Shown: positions 14,747 through 22,685, counted from the stretch's first letter. The stretch is DNA of 43,238 bases from Myxococcus sp. CA023 (GCF_010998615.1 NZ_JAAEAH010000077.1:1-43238); one strand, 5' to 3'. Numbers and translations are program-made. Notes: generated by a model not told the origin, from the letters alone.

Positions 14747-15457
14747 TCACGCAGCCTCGCCGTGGCCCTCGCGCAGCGCCTGCTCCAGCCGGCGGGCCGC
14801 AGCCTCGCAATAGCGCTCCTCGAGCTCCACGCCCACCGCGCGGCGCCCGAGCTGCTGCGCGGCGACGAGGGTGGCGCCGCTCCCTGCGAACGGGTCCAGC
14901 ACCAGGCCGCCTTCCGGGCACGAGCGCGCCATCAGCAGGCTCAGCAGGGAGACCGGCTTCTCAGTGGGGTGCGTCCGCTGCTGTGGGGGCACCGGCGCGT
15001 GGCCCGCGAGGACGGCCCCCATGCGCTTGCCCACCAGCGGCCGACGCTTCGGGCCGGCCGCGTGCAGCACCACCTCGTAGTCCGGGGCGTAGGAGGCCGC
15101 GCAGTCCCCCATGCCTCCGCGGTTCTTCCACCACACGAGAGCGCCCTTGATCCGCATGTGCGCCGAGGTCGCGTCGTAGAAGTCGGGCCACGACTCCCAG
15201 TGGCAGAACACGTAGGCGTGCGCATCCGGCGCCAGTGCATGGCTCGCCGCGGACAGGGCCTGGCGCAGCACCCTCATCCCCTGGCGCGAGCCGTCGGCCC
15301 GGATGGCGGCGGACGTCTTCCCCTTCCCCTCATAGGCCATCCCATAGGGTGGGTCCGTCAGGAGCAGGTCCACGGATGCGGACGGTAGGTCCACCAGCTG
15401 GTCGCGGCAGTCCGCGTGGTACAGCGTCACGGTGCGAGTCGAGTAGTAGGGCTTCAA
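14747..15457 (-). CDS. DNA N6-adenine/N4-cytosine methyltransferase
   Basis: 236 aa from TTG 15457, chosen because GGAAAGGA lies just upstream and the conserved core begins at once (KPYYSTRTVTLYHADC); in-frame starts at 15523 (ATG) and 15544 (TTG) would add up to 29 residues. Motif IV DPPYGM is at about 35-40 and the AdoMet-binding motif I LDPFAGSGATLVA is near the C-terminus, so the order is IV before I (beta class). HPTEKP precedes motif I as usual. No restriction enzyme is adjacent, so this is a solitary phage methylase, probably protecting phage DNA from host restriction. Target site cannot be read from sequence. Confidence 0.9.
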   Translation of the reverse strand: MKPYYSTRTVTLYHADCRDQLVDLPSASVDLLLTDPPYGMAYEGKGKTSAAIRADGSRQGMRVLRQALSAASHALAPDAHAYVFCHWESWPDFYDATSAHMRIKGALVWWKNRGGMGDCAASYAPDYEVVLHAAGPKRRPLVGKRMGAVLAGHAPVPPQQRTHPTEKPVSLLSLLMARSCPEGGLVLDPFAGSGATLVAAQQLGRRAVGVELEERYCEAAARRLEQALREGHGEAA

Positions 15458-15597
15458 GACGTCCTTTCCGGCGCGGCGCCCTCTGTTCTGCACAGCCAGT
15501 GCCGGCATGTGCCGCGTCCTCATGATGGAACGCAGCGTGAGCAACCTGACGCGGAGGGTCCTATGTGGTGGCCAGCCCGAGGAATAGTCTCAATCTC

Positions 15598-15921
15598 ATG
15601 CTCAAGCGCCGACTTATCTTCGCCAGTCTTGTCCTAGCCGTCGCCTCGCCCGCCCCCGCACAAGGCCCCCCCATCCGGAAGGAGTGGCGCGTTGCTGCGC
15701 AGCTAGCCTGTAGAGGCGACACTCCCTTCGTTGACCCCAACTCGCTGGACCAAGAAGTGTGCACCGTCACGTGCAAATCGGGAAACAGCTCCGGGCAGAA
15801 ACTGGGCACCGCGCGCCTCGCCAACGGGTCGCCATGCCACAAACACCACATGGCAATGCCTCCGTTCCCACTGCACTTGGGCACTTGCTACAACGGCTAC
15901 TGCAACACACCGAATCAATAG
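15598..15921 (+). CDS. Secreted six-cysteine mini-protein
   Basis: 107 aa from ATG 15598 (the frame is open to 15565). Signal peptide MLKRRLIFASLVLAVASPAPAQ, cleavage probably after the AQ. The mature part has six Cys (LACRG, EVCTVTC, SPCHKHH, GTCYNGYC). The ending, with LANGSPC and GTCYNGYC, resembles the disulphide-rich endings of small secreted eukaryotic proteins (tick-type evasins, disintegrin-like modules), but this may be convergence. Composition is clearly less GC-rich than neighbours, a sign of transfer. Function unknown. Confidence 0.6.
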   Translation: MLKRRLIFASLVLAVASPAPAQGPPIRKEWRVAAQLACRGDTPFVDPNSLDQEVCTVTCKSGNSSGQKLGTARLANGSPCHKHHMAMPPFPLHLGTCYNGYCNTPNQ

Positions 15922-15927
15922 CGTCAT

Positions 15928-15966
15928 GAGACAACCCGCTCCGGGATTCCCAGAGCGGGTCGTCTC
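15928..15966. terminator. Bidirectional terminator between convergent genes
   Basis: Stem GAGACAACCCGCTC / GAGCGGGTCGTCTC (14 bp with one A-C mismatch), 11-nt loop. It sits in the 48-bp gap between the Cys-rich secreted gene and the end of the leftward lysis block. Confidence 0.8.
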
Positions 15967-15969
15967 ACA

Positions 15970-16182
15970 TCACCAACCGAACGTGAACCGGGCTCCGACG
16001 CCGGCCATCCGCTCTCGTGCGTTGGCCTCACCGAAGGCGAATAGCCCAAGGTTGGACCGGAGCCGAGCCCCCGCCTCCAAGCGCGCGTAGGCGCCGGAGA
16101 GCGAGGACACGCCGGCCTGGGCCTCCAGGTAGCCGCTCCTCACCGGCACATCGGAGAGGACACGGGAGAGCCCCGCGGACAC
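15970..16182 (-). CDS. Small beta-barrel-like protein
   Basis: 70 aa, GTG start 17 bp after the holin-like gene's stop. Alternating hydrophobic and polar residues with many G/A/S (YLEAQAGVSSLSGAYARLEA) and a terminal aromatic residue (GVGARFTFGW), the usual signature of outer-membrane beta-strands. Too short for a complete barrel by itself; it may oligomerise or be a remnant. Last gene of the lysis-type cassette. Confidence 0.45.
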   Translation of the reverse strand: MSAGLSRVLSDVPVRSGYLEAQAGVSSLSGAYARLEAGARLRSNLGLFAFGEANARERMAGVGARFTFGW

Positions 16183-16199
16183 CTCCGCCCGCGGGGCGT

Positions 16200-16724
16200 C
16201 TAAGGGTGCGGCAGCACCGGGGCCAGGCCAGCGCTGGTGACGGCATGCGCGGCGGCGAGGGCGGCCTCGTCCGTTGCCCGCGTCGCCTTCTGCGCGGCCT
16301 TCTGCTCACCATGGAGGGCCTTGAAGCTCAACTGCACCACCGTCTGCTCATGCGGCTTGAGCGGACGCCAGCCGTTGGCGCGGAACCACTCGTCCGCCAC
16401 CTGGAGCCCGCGGGCGGCCTTGTCCCAGCCGTTGTCCTCCGGGTTCTCCGCAGCGATGTCCTCCACGATGTTGAAGGCGTGGAAGGCGGCCAGGGCGATG
16501 CGCCGCTTGCGCCGCTCGTTGAGCCAGCTCCCGCCGGCGAAGAGGGCGACGCCAGTGCCGACGACGCCGAACACGGTGGCGATGCCGGAGGGCGTGAACA
16601 CGGACGCGAGGATGGTGTCGAGGATGCCGCTCGCCGCGGCCCCGGTTGCCTGGGCCAGCGCTACAGGGGACGTGAGGAGGACGCCGAGGGCGGCGGAGAG
16701 GATGAGGGTCTTGCGGTGCTTCAT
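16200..16724 (-). CDS. Holin-like membrane protein (LLH-type layout)
   Basis: 174 aa; ATG with CAGGAG at good spacing. First hydrophobic segment (residues 7-25) resembles a signal sequence; a second (about 46-66, GIATVFGVVGTGVALFAGG) is a membrane helix followed by ERRKRR. The rest is a soluble helical domain (KAARGLQVADEWFRANGW). This resembles LLH-type holins (N-terminal membrane helix, C-terminal amphipathic domain). It directly follows the transglycosylase, which supports a lysis role. Confidence 0.6.
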   Translation of the reverse strand: MKHRKTLILSAALGVLLTSPVALAQATGAAASGILDTILASVFTPSGIATVFGVVGTGVALFAGGSWLNERRKRRIALAAFHAFNIVEDIAAENPEDNGWDKAARGLQVADEWFRANGWRPLKPHEQTVVQLSFKALHGEQKAAQKATRATDEAALAAAHAVTSAGLAPVLPHP

Positions 16725-16773
16725 GGGTGCTCCTGGGGACTGCGAGGTGGACAGCCCCCAGGAGAAGAGGTGC

Positions 16774-17265
16774 TCAGGCCGCGAACTCCGCGTGCCGCCG
16801 CAGCACGTCGGTAGCGTAGTCCCGCCCGGTGGTGACGCTGTCCACGGCGGCCTGGCGCTGCGCATCCGTGGCATCGGCGGGGAGGCGCGCCAGCACGGAG
16901 CGCACCTTGCCCAGGCCCGCGTTGTAGGCCGCGAGTGCCCCGGCCACGTACCCGTCCAGGGAGTCCAGGTTGCGGCGCAGGTGACGGCACCCGTAGTGCA
17001 CGTTGACCGCCGGGTCCCGCCACAGCGGGCGGCCCAGGTCGTCCACGGCGCCGATGAAACCCTTGTGGGCGCGGTCATCAATCTGCATCAAGCCTCGCCC
17101 GTGCCCGTGGTCCCCCGTGCCCGCGGGGCCCTTCGGGGTGAGCGCGTCGCCGCCCAGGGACTCGCGGTCCATCAGGGCGAACACAAGCAGCGGGTCGAGG
17201 CGGTACAGCAAGGCGAGGGGCTCAACTACGGAGCGCCAGCGTTCAATGCGAGGAGGGACCGGCAT
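16774..17265 (-). CDS. SLT-type lytic transglycosylase endolysin
   Basis: 163 aa from ATG 17265 (GGGAG upstream). Catalytic Glu in MDRESLGG (about E35), the GRGLMQID motif (about 57-63) and AAYNAG (about 113-118) are the three signature motifs of goose-type/SLT lytic transglycosylases, which cleave the MurNAc-GlcNAc bond with 1,6-anhydro product. No signal peptide, so release should depend on the membrane proteins encoded beside it. Length is that of a single-domain phage lysozyme. Confidence 0.9.
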   Translation of the reverse strand: MPVPPRIERWRSVVEPLALLYRLDPLLVFALMDRESLGGDALTPKGPAGTGDHGHGRGLMQIDDRAHKGFIGAVDDLGRPLWRDPAVNVHYGCRHLRRNLDSLDGYVAGALAAYNAGLGKVRSVLARLPADATDAQRQAAVDSVTTGRDYATDVLRRHAEFAA

Positions 17266-17314
17266 GATGACTCCCGAGGGCGAAGGGTTGCCCCCGGGAG
17301 AAGTGGCGCTCAAC

Positions 17315-17635
17315 TCAGGGCAGCGGGTCCGGAGCCACATCGCTGGTGGACTGGTGGCGGAGGATGGCCGCCTGCACCCGGTTCAGGACCTCGTCCCCGG
17401 TGATGCCCTCCTTCTCCAGGGCCTGCACCGCCGCGCGGCTCGCGAGCAGGATGGCCTCGTCGCGCTCCGCGTTGCCGGCGGCCACCCAGCGCTGCTGCGT
17501 GAGCGGGCCCACGGCATCCCAGCCGGGCACGTCCCTGCCGTCGAACGTCTTCCAGGGGCCGTGCGGGCCGGGCACCGCGTTGTAGGTGACGAATCCGAGG
17601 TAGCCGCTGCGCTTCATGTCGAGGGGATTGCTCAT
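17315..17635 (-). CDS. Small phage protein of unknown function
   Basis: 106 aa, ATG with GGAGAAGG upstream. N-terminal half has G..W KTFDGRDVPGWDAVG then QQRWVAAGNAERD, a pattern seen in small phage proteins often encoded near lysis or internal virion genes; C-terminal half is helical. No TM segment. Sits between the coiled-coil/TM gene and the transglycosylase. Confidence 0.6.
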   Translation of the reverse strand: MSNPLDMKRSGYLGFVTYNAVPGPHGPWKTFDGRDVPGWDAVGPLTQQRWVAAGNAERDEAILLASRAAVQALEKEGITGDEVLNRVQAAILRHQSTSDVAPDPLP

Positions 17636-17714
17636 GTGCTGCCTTCTCCATGGGTGCTGCGAGTGAAAGGGGATGCGCCACCGCGTTCCGGCCCGGCCCG
17701 GAACGCGGATGGAC

Positions 17715-18305
17715 TCACTGCGGACGGTGGGTGACCGGGGGCGGCGCGGCCTGGAGCTGCGGCGCGTACTGGGAAGGGGGCGGCAGTGTCTGGACGAACC
17801 AGCGCCCGCACTCGCGCAGGCCCGCGAGCCCGAGCAGGCCCACGACAGCGCCCACCACCCAGAGGGCGCCCCCCATCCGGGAGTTCCTGTGCTCCTGCTG
17901 GTCCTGCCTCTGTTCCAGCCGCGGGATGACGTCCACCGACAGGGCATGCGTCGCGGACGCCTTCTCCAGCGCGTCGACTCGGGCGAGCAGCTTCTCCTGG
18001 GCATCGGTCCTGACGGCCGTCTTCTCCAGCGCGTCCACCTTCGCCGCCAATCCCGGCACGACGCCCACGATGGGAGCGTGCTCGGACAGCCGCCGGTCCA
18101 CCTCCATCACGCGGTCCTCCAGCCGGCGGAACTGCTCGGACGTGGCCATGCGCTCGCTGACGCCACGCAGGTCCTCCCGGACGTTCTCCAGGAGTTGGTG
18201 CACGCCAACAGTCATGCGGGTGTTGGCTTCCTTCGAGGCCTCGACCTGCGCGAGCAGTCGGGCGAGTTCCTCACGGGTGGTGCTGCGGCGCGGCTCGGGG
18301 GGCAT
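17715..18305 (-). CDS. Coiled-coil protein with C-terminal membrane helix
   Basis: 196 aa from ATG 18305. Residues 8-140 form a long coiled coil (repeated VDALEK), then a membrane helix (about 148-168, ALWVVGAVVGLLGLAGL) and a Pro-rich tail. This topology resembles XhlA-type lysis proteins and some inner-membrane spanins. CGCCCCTTCT lies 7 nt upstream of the ATG where a Shine-Dalgarno would be; no ordinary one is present. Confidence 0.65.
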   Translation of the reverse strand: MPPEPRRSTTREELARLLAQVEASKEANTRMTVGVHQLLENVREDLRGVSERMATSEQFRRLEDRVMEVDRRLSEHAPIVGVVPGLAAKVDALEKTAVRTDAQEKLLARVDALEKASATHALSVDVIPRLEQRQDQQEHRNSRMGGALWVVGAVVGLLGLAGLRECGRWFVQTLPPPSQYAPQLQAAPPPVTHRPQ

Positions 18306-18312
18306 GACGCAC

Positions 18313-18322
18313 AGAAGGGGCG
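18313..18322 (-). promoter_or_regulatory. CRCCCCTTCT start-associated motif
   Basis: CGCCCCTTCT on the minus strand, 7 nt before ATG 18305. See the finding on this motif family. Confidence 0.65.
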
Positions 18323-18407
18323 CCCCGAAACGGCAGCCGCGGGCACCCACAGCCCAGAGGACGGCCGCACAGGCGGCACCGGGGCGGACGCCCGTACCGG
18401 GCCGCCA

Positions 18408-19178
18408 TCAGCGCCCGTCCCTACGGTACAGGTGTAGGCGACACCGCCACGCCAGTCCGAGCGAAGAGCCATGGAGGTCCCAGGTGTCCCACATGCGCTG
18501 GGCCTGGTGCTCAAGGCGCCAGCGCATGGCGGCCGTCAGCGCGTCTTGGTACGCAGCCCACGCACCGTCCTCCCGGCTCCGGGGGCAGTCGCGGCCCTCG
18601 CTCTCACGGGCGGCGCGCTCGGCGACGTCAGCAATCATGAGGTCCCAGACGTGGCGGTAGACGGCCTCGGTGGCGTGGTCGCGGCGGGCGGGCAGCTCCT
18701 GTAGCAGCACCCGCCACACGTCGGCCGGAGCGAAGCACGCCACGAAGCGGGAGCCAGGTGCGCTGGCGTTCTCGTCCGGCACGCGCTCCCACGTCGGCCG
18801 GGCCTTGCCCTCCGCGGACGGGGGCTGGGGTGCCGTCACCGACGGCGCCTTGAGCCGCTCCACCTCGGCCTTGAGCTCAGCGTTCTCCGTGGCCAGCGCC
18901 TTCCACTCGTCCGTCAGTTCCCGCCACTCCGGGAGCAGAGTGTCCATCTCCACCCAGCCGAAGCCGCCGCGCTCGGCGATGCACTCCAGGCTCTGGCTGG
19001 TGCCGCACCGCTGCACGTAGGCGGACCACGCCCGCTCGGCCACAGGCCAGGGGATGCGCAGTGGGCCGGGCTTCGCCTTGCGCTCCGCCATGAGCGGGAA
19101 GAGCGGCATGCGCCTCCGGGCAGACTCCTCGCATGGCTTGCAGCCATACTCCGCAAGGCCGTGACCGCATGCCTTCAT
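18408..19178 (-). CDS. Hypothetical protein with N-terminal zinc ribbon
   Basis: 256 aa; ATG with GGAGG upstream and 4-nt overlap with the DUF4031 gene. N-terminus has CGHGLAEYGCKPC, one Cys/His metal site; then a helical part with a short coiled coil (ENAELKAEVERLK). The C-terminal 120 residues are rich in W, R and D/E (ADVWRVLLQEL, YRHVWDLMI, MRWRLEHQAQRMWD). Similar small zinc headers occur in the 5198 gene. Function unknown. Confidence 0.6.
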   Translation of the reverse strand: MKACGHGLAEYGCKPCEESARRRMPLFPLMAERKAKPGPLRIPWPVAERAWSAYVQRCGTSQSLECIAERGGFGWVEMDTLLPEWRELTDEWKALATENAELKAEVERLKAPSVTAPQPPSAEGKARPTWERVPDENASAPGSRFVACFAPADVWRVLLQELPARRDHATEAVYRHVWDLMIADVAERAARESEGRDCPRSREDGAWAAYQDALTAAMRWRLEHQAQRMWDTWDLHGSSLGLAWRCRLHLYRRDGR

Positions 19179-19483
19179 GGCGCCCTCCGCTTCGCCGCGC
19201 GGTGCAACCTGATGCACTCGACGGTCTTGTACTTGTCCACCTCGACAGCGCCAGCCGCGACAGCCGCCGCTCGCCGCTCGCCGTTCAGGTCGTAGTGCGG
19301 AAGGTCTCCATCGGTCTGGAACCATGCGCGCCGCATGCCGATACGCGCGGCCACAGCGTGAAGCTCCGTCAGGTCCAGGCTGTCCGTGAACAGGTGGCAC
19401 GAGCCCTTGGCGAACACGCGGCGCACCTGCGCGGACTTCCCCCTCAGCCCGTAGTTCACCAGCGCGTCGACGTAGACGGTCAT
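19175..19483 (-). CDS. DUF4031 domain protein
   Basis: 102 aa. MTVYVDALVNYG at the start, LFTDSLDLTELHAVAARIG in the middle, then AWFQTDGDLPHYDLNGERR match the DUF4031 family, a small conserved protein found in phages and bacteria with no established biochemical role. Full length. ATGA overlaps on both sides tie it to its neighbours. Confidence 0.85.
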   Translation of the reverse strand: MTVYVDALVNYGLRGKSAQVRRVFAKGSCHLFTDSLDLTELHAVAARIGMRRAWFQTDGDLPHYDLNGERRAAAVAAGAVEVDKYKTVECIRLHRAAKRRAP

Positions 19484-20205
19484 CGCTCAGCCCCTCCGGA
19501 GCCCCGCTCCTGGGCGTCGCACTGGCCCGGACAGGTCAGGGTGCCGCACGTCGAGCACCCCTCAAGAGGGAGCCCCGCCCGCCGTTTCGCGGAGTCCTCC
19601 CCGACGGGCGCGTCCCCGGTCTCCGTCACCTCGAAGCGCACTGGGTTGGGGCCGTCGACCAGCAGTGACACCCAGCCCCACCCCATGCGCGGCCCGCTGG
19701 GAATGGCCCCGAGGCAGCCGTTGAGGAGCCCCAGCACGCCGACGCTCGCCACATCGTCATCGCGGCGCACCTGAATGGACGGGTGGTGCGCGAGCGCCTC
19801 GTTGCATGGGACACGCACCGCGAGGAGCTTCGCGATGGCCGAGGGGTCCGCCCACAGCGCTACGTTGAGGGCATCCACCGCAGCGCTCACGTGCGCCGGG
19901 ATGCGCGGGCCCGGGGGCGCAGGCAGTGTCGGGAAGGCAGCGCGGAGCACAGCCACGGCCGCCCCATCCGCTGGCGTCACGACCTCGATGCGTCGCCACA
20001 GGATGCGGATGGCGTGCTCCACGTTGGCGCGCTCAATGGCTGCTTCTGACTGGACCTGCCTCGCATATCCCTGTGCCTCCACCACCGCCCTGGCCAGCCG
20101 CCGCGATTCGTGTCGGCGGTGCCGCTCCCGCACCAGTTCGAAAACGGCAAGGAGGGGGGCGGCGACGAGGGCGGCCATGACGGCGTCGAGGAGCTGATTG
20201 GTCAT
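19480..20205 (-). CDS. Membrane-anchored hypothetical protein
   Basis: 241 aa from ATG 20205. N-terminal membrane helix (about 5-22, LLDAVMAALVAAPLLAVFEL) then a basic stretch and a soluble helical domain; the C-terminus has CSTCGTLTCPGQC, a four-Cys cluster. CGCCCCTTCT lies 8 nt before the start. First gene of the leftward block, facing the sce7726 gene across 48 bp. Function unknown. Confidence 0.6.
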   Translation of the reverse strand: MTNQLLDAVMAALVAAPLLAVFELVRERHRRHESRRLARAVVEAQGYARQVQSEAAIERANVEHAIRILWRRIEVVTPADGAAVAVLRAAFPTLPAPPGPRIPAHVSAAVDALNVALWADPSAIAKLLAVRVPCNEALAHHPSIQVRRDDDVASVGVLGLLNGCLGAIPSGPRMGWGWVSLLVDGPNPVRFEVTETGDAPVGEDSAKRRAGLPLEGCSTCGTLTCPGQCDAQERGSGGAER

Positions 20206-20213
20206 GCTCCCGG

Positions 20214-20223
20214 AGAAGGGGCG
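20214..20223 (-). promoter_or_regulatory. CRCCCCTTCT start-associated motif
   Basis: CGCCCCTTCT on the minus strand, 8 nt before ATG 20205. Confidence 0.65.
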
Positions 20224-20236
20224 CCCTCGCCCGCTG

Positions 20237-20246
20237 CACCGCTTCT
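20237..20246 (+). promoter_or_regulatory. Variant start-associated motif
   Basis: CACCGCTTCT, one mismatch to CRCCCCTTCT, 7 nt before ATG 20254. It and the minus-strand motif above face away from each other inside the 48-bp divergent gap. Confidence 0.5.
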
Positions 20247-20253
20247 TCGGGCC

Positions 20254-20808
20254 ATGCGCGATGCCGATATCCGCCCGCTGCTGGTGCGTGCCGTCAGGGC
20301 CAGGTACCCGGACGCACGGGTGATGGATGAGCTGGGCCTGATGTATGGCCACGTCCGGGTAGACGTGGCGGCGCTCAGCCCCAACTGCCTGCATGGCTAC
20401 GAAATCAAGGGGGACGCTGACGACCTGCGCCGCCTCCCCGAGCAGGTGCGGCTGTACAGCGAGGCGCTGGACCGGTGCACGCTGGCGGTGGGCGAGCGCC
20501 ACCTGCACAAGGCCGCGCCGCTCCTGCCGCCATGGTGGGGCATCGTCCGCGCACGGCAGGTGGATGGCGCGCTCGTGTTGGAGCCGGAGCGCGAGGACCA
20601 GGAGAACCCCGAGCCCACCGCCCACGCCACCCTGCACCTGCTCTGGCGACCGGAGCTGCTCGCGCTGCTCGACGCTGCCAGGGAGGCGAAGGGCATCCGG
20701 TCAGCATCCAAGGGCCGCCTGTTCCGCCGCGCCCTGGAGCGAATCCCCGCGGACGAACTACGCGCCCACGTCCGGCGGGTTCTCGTGACGCGTGAGGGCT
20801 GGCGGTAG
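20254..20808 (+). CDS. sce7726-family PD-(D/E)XK nuclease-like protein
   Basis: 184 aa from ATG 20254. DELGLMYGHVRVDVAAL then LHGYEIKGDADDLRRLPEQ and YSEALDRCTLAV, then PPWWGIV match the sce7726 family (named from Sorangium). The E26...D37...E50-x-K52 arrangement is a PD-(D/E)XK nuclease core. The family is common in phages and mobile elements; it probably acts on DNA, perhaps against host or rival DNA, but no substrate is known. Confidence 0.85.
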   Translation: MRDADIRPLLVRAVRARYPDARVMDELGLMYGHVRVDVAALSPNCLHGYEIKGDADDLRRLPEQVRLYSEALDRCTLAVGERHLHKAAPLLPPWWGIVRARQVDGALVLEPEREDQENPEPTAHATLHLLWRPELLALLDAAREAKGIRSASKGRLFRRALERIPADELRAHVRRVLVTREGWR

Positions 20809-21042
20809 GCGTGCGACGCGTTCAAGGCAGGCCACAAGGTCTGCCCGCGCCTGCGCCTGCCGCTCGGCAATCGCCGTGAGCGTGTCGGACATATGCGTGG
20901 CCACGGAGGCGCCGAGTTGAGCCAGAGCAGTGACCGCGGGCTCCATGCGCGCCGCCTGCCGCTCGCGGACCTCCACCAGCTTCGGCTCGGCCTGCTCAAA
21001 GGCCGCGTGGATGCGCTGAAAGACGTTGGCCGAGTCGCTCAT
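20758..21042 (-). CDS. Small helical hypothetical protein
   Basis: 94 aa from ATG 21042; no strong Shine-Dalgarno. Sequence is amphipathic helix throughout (EPKLVEVRERQAARMEPA, QARADLVACLERVARL), likely a coiled coil. Its 3' end overlaps the convergent sce7726 gene by about 50 bp. The frame is open upstream to 21117. Confidence 0.5.
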   Translation of the reverse strand: MSDSANVFQRIHAAFEQAEPKLVEVRERQAARMEPAVTALAQLGASVATHMSDTLTAIAERQAQARADLVACLERVARLPPALTRHENPPDVGA

Positions 21043-21091
21043 GCGCGCACCGTAACACCGCACCGAGCTGGCACGGTTCATGTCACCCAAA

Positions 21092-21132
21092 CACCATGCC
21101 AAGCCGACATGGCGCACATGTGGGACATGGTG
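21092..21132. repeat. ACATG direct repeats inside a CACCATG/CATGGTG inverted repeat
   Basis: ACATG at 21107, 21116 and 21125, exactly 9 bp apart, enclosed by 7-bp arms CACCATG (21092-21098) and CATGGTG (21126-21132). Sits 50 bp upstream of the leftward gene at 21042 and upstream of the structural operon. Operator-like; no binder known. Confidence 0.5.
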
Positions 21133-21142
21133 GTTTTACAGT

Positions 21143-21401
21143 GCGCCTGGATGTAGGCACAGGTGCCCCGGGGTGGGAAACCGGGGAGACGGCCCCAAAA
21201 CGTGATTGCTCGGCGGCCCACAATCCGGACGCGCGAATTCTTCGGGATTTTTCCGAGGGGAATCTGTCAGACGACCCCCGTTTTTCTGGGGCCCTGGCGT
21301 TCCTGGTGGCCCGCTGGCGCGCGTTGGCAGGGCGGACGGCGCCCTGGGCGTGCGCGCGCTCGCGACGCATGGCGGGCCGCTGGCGCCCCTTCTGAGGGGG
21401 C
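21143..21401 (+). promoter_or_regulatory. Intergenic region before the structural operon
   Basis: About 260 bp without a convincing gene, less GC-rich than its surroundings at 21190-21290. Contains a CCCC/GGGG hairpin with a T-rich loop (around 21274-21291) and ends with the start-associated motif. Probably carries the late promoter; I could not place -35/-10 hexamers with confidence. Confidence 0.45.
21384..21393 (+). promoter_or_regulatory. CRCCCCTTCT start-associated motif
   Basis: CGCCCCTTCT, 8 nt before ATG 21402; the spacer GAGGGGGC can pair with GCCCC to make a hairpin ending next to the start codon. Confidence 0.65.
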
Positions 21402-21866
21402 ATGCCCCCACTCACTCCCAGCGACGTTGCCCAGCGGCTCAGCGCTCATCCCTACCTCACCGCCGAGCCAGGCGAGGGCGAGGTGCTCATCCGCCAACTC
21501 AACGGCGCCGGACGCACCGTGCGCCTCGACATGGCGCGCGCGATAGACGCCTGTGCCTCAGGCCCGGGAGCGCTCGTTGCCCTCGCCGAGCGGCTCGTCT
21601 TCAGCGACTGGCGAGCCGAGTGGGAGGAGTTGTGGCGCATGCTCGCGACGACGAAGGACGCGGTGCCCGTCCAACTCGCTCGCCGCTGCGCAGTCCTCGC
21701 GGCCATGAGGACGCGCGCCGACTGCGCAGACCTCGTGTGGCGAATGGGCACCGACCTGCCGGTGTACCACCACGAGCGGCCCGCGCTGTGCGAGGCGGGG
21801 CTCAGCATTGGTCGCCTCGCGCTCCCCACCGACGAGGCGCCCTGCACCCCTTCTGAGGGGGCATGA
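21402..21866 (+). CDS. Hypothetical protein at the head of the structural operon
   Basis: 154 aa. N-terminal part MPPLTPSDVAQRL then a helical body (ALVALAERLVFSDWRAEWEELW). No family recognised. First gene of the packaging/structural operon. Its start has the CCCCTTCT element instead of a normal Shine-Dalgarno, and its own end (TPSEGA) is encoded by a second copy serving the next gene, overlapping it by ATGA. Confidence 0.6.
   Translation: MPPLTPSDVAQRLSAHPYLTAEPGEGEVLIRQLNGAGRTVRLDMARAIDACASGPGALVALAERLVFSDWRAEWEELWRMLATTKDAVPVQLARRCAVLAAMRTRADCADLVWRMGTDLPVYHHERPALCEAGLSIGRLALPTDEAPCTPSEGA
21845..21854 (+). promoter_or_regulatory. CRCCCCTTCT start-associated motif
   Basis: CACCCCTTCT, 8 nt before ATG 21863, followed by the same GAGGGGGC spacer as the 21402 copy, and here inside coding sequence. 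Confidence 0.65.
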
Positions 21867-22681
21867 CCAACACCACCCCCGAGTCCAAGCCCAAGTCCGT
21901 CTCCCCCCTCCTCCAGAGCGCCGAGCAGTCCCTGCGCGGACAGGAGTTCATCACCGCGCAGGCCGTGCCCGAGGGACTCCGCCTCACCGGGCGTAAGGCG
22001 CTGCTCGGAAGGGTCGCCATCCTCACGGAGGACGATGTCCGCCGTGCGCGCGACATCCGGCACCAGCAGGCGCACAGTACCGGCCTGCGAGACGCCGCCA
22101 TGTGGGCACTCATCGGGGCGCCGGAGCCGAGCAAGACCGAGTTGGCGAAGCTCGTTGAGGCCGAGGCGCGCACCGAGGACCGCCCCACGATCCAGTCCTT
22201 CGCCCACCTGTTGAGCGGCCACCTCGACTTCAGCGCCCAGGCCCAGGGCAGTGGCATCGCGCTCTTCGCCACCGGCTCATCGCGCAGCGCCTACCTGACC
22301 GAGATGCTCGTGAACGCGGCGCTTCGGAAGGGCGGGCTCACGGAGTTGTTGAGCAAGGCCCGGGGAGCACTCGGTTTGGATGCCTCTGTCCCCTCCGACC
22401 GCAAGGCCCCCATCGCTCACGTCACCGTCGAGGCCACCCTCGACACGAGCCAACCCCTCGCGGCCGTCAACGAGTTGAGCGCGGCCGTGACTCACCTGGA
22501 GGAGAAGCTCGATTCCACGGCCGGACAGCTCGGCGTCCTGCTCTCCGTCATCCCCGTCGTCTCGGGGGCAGTGTCCGCCATCTGCGCGGAGGGAGGCACG
22601 GCGGCGGACCACGAGGCCGCCGCGACGCACCTGGTGGCGCTCGTGGAGAAGGCGCGAAAGCTCGCCCTCGGCGCCGAGTAG
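21863..22681 (+). CDS. Hypothetical structural-operon protein
   Basis: 272 aa. N-terminal Pro/Ser-rich stretch, then a mostly helical protein (EDDVRRARDIRHQQAHS; AVTHLEEKLDSTAGQLG). A hydrophobic segment GVLLSVIPVVSGAVSAIC (about 226-244) could be a membrane helix. No family recognised. It precedes the terminase genes. Confidence 0.6.
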   Translation: MTNTTPESKPKSVSPLLQSAEQSLRGQEFITAQAVPEGLRLTGRKALLGRVAILTEDDVRRARDIRHQQAHSTGLRDAAMWALIGAPEPSKTELAKLVEAEARTEDRPTIQSFAHLLSGHLDFSAQAQGSGIALFATGSSRSAYLTEMLVNAALRKGGLTELLSKARGALGLDASVPSDRKAPIAHVTVEATLDTSQPLAAVNELSAAVTHLEEKLDSTAGQLGVLLSVIPVVSGAVSAICAEGGTAADHEAAATHLVALVEKARKLALGAE

Positions 22682-22685
22682 TCGG

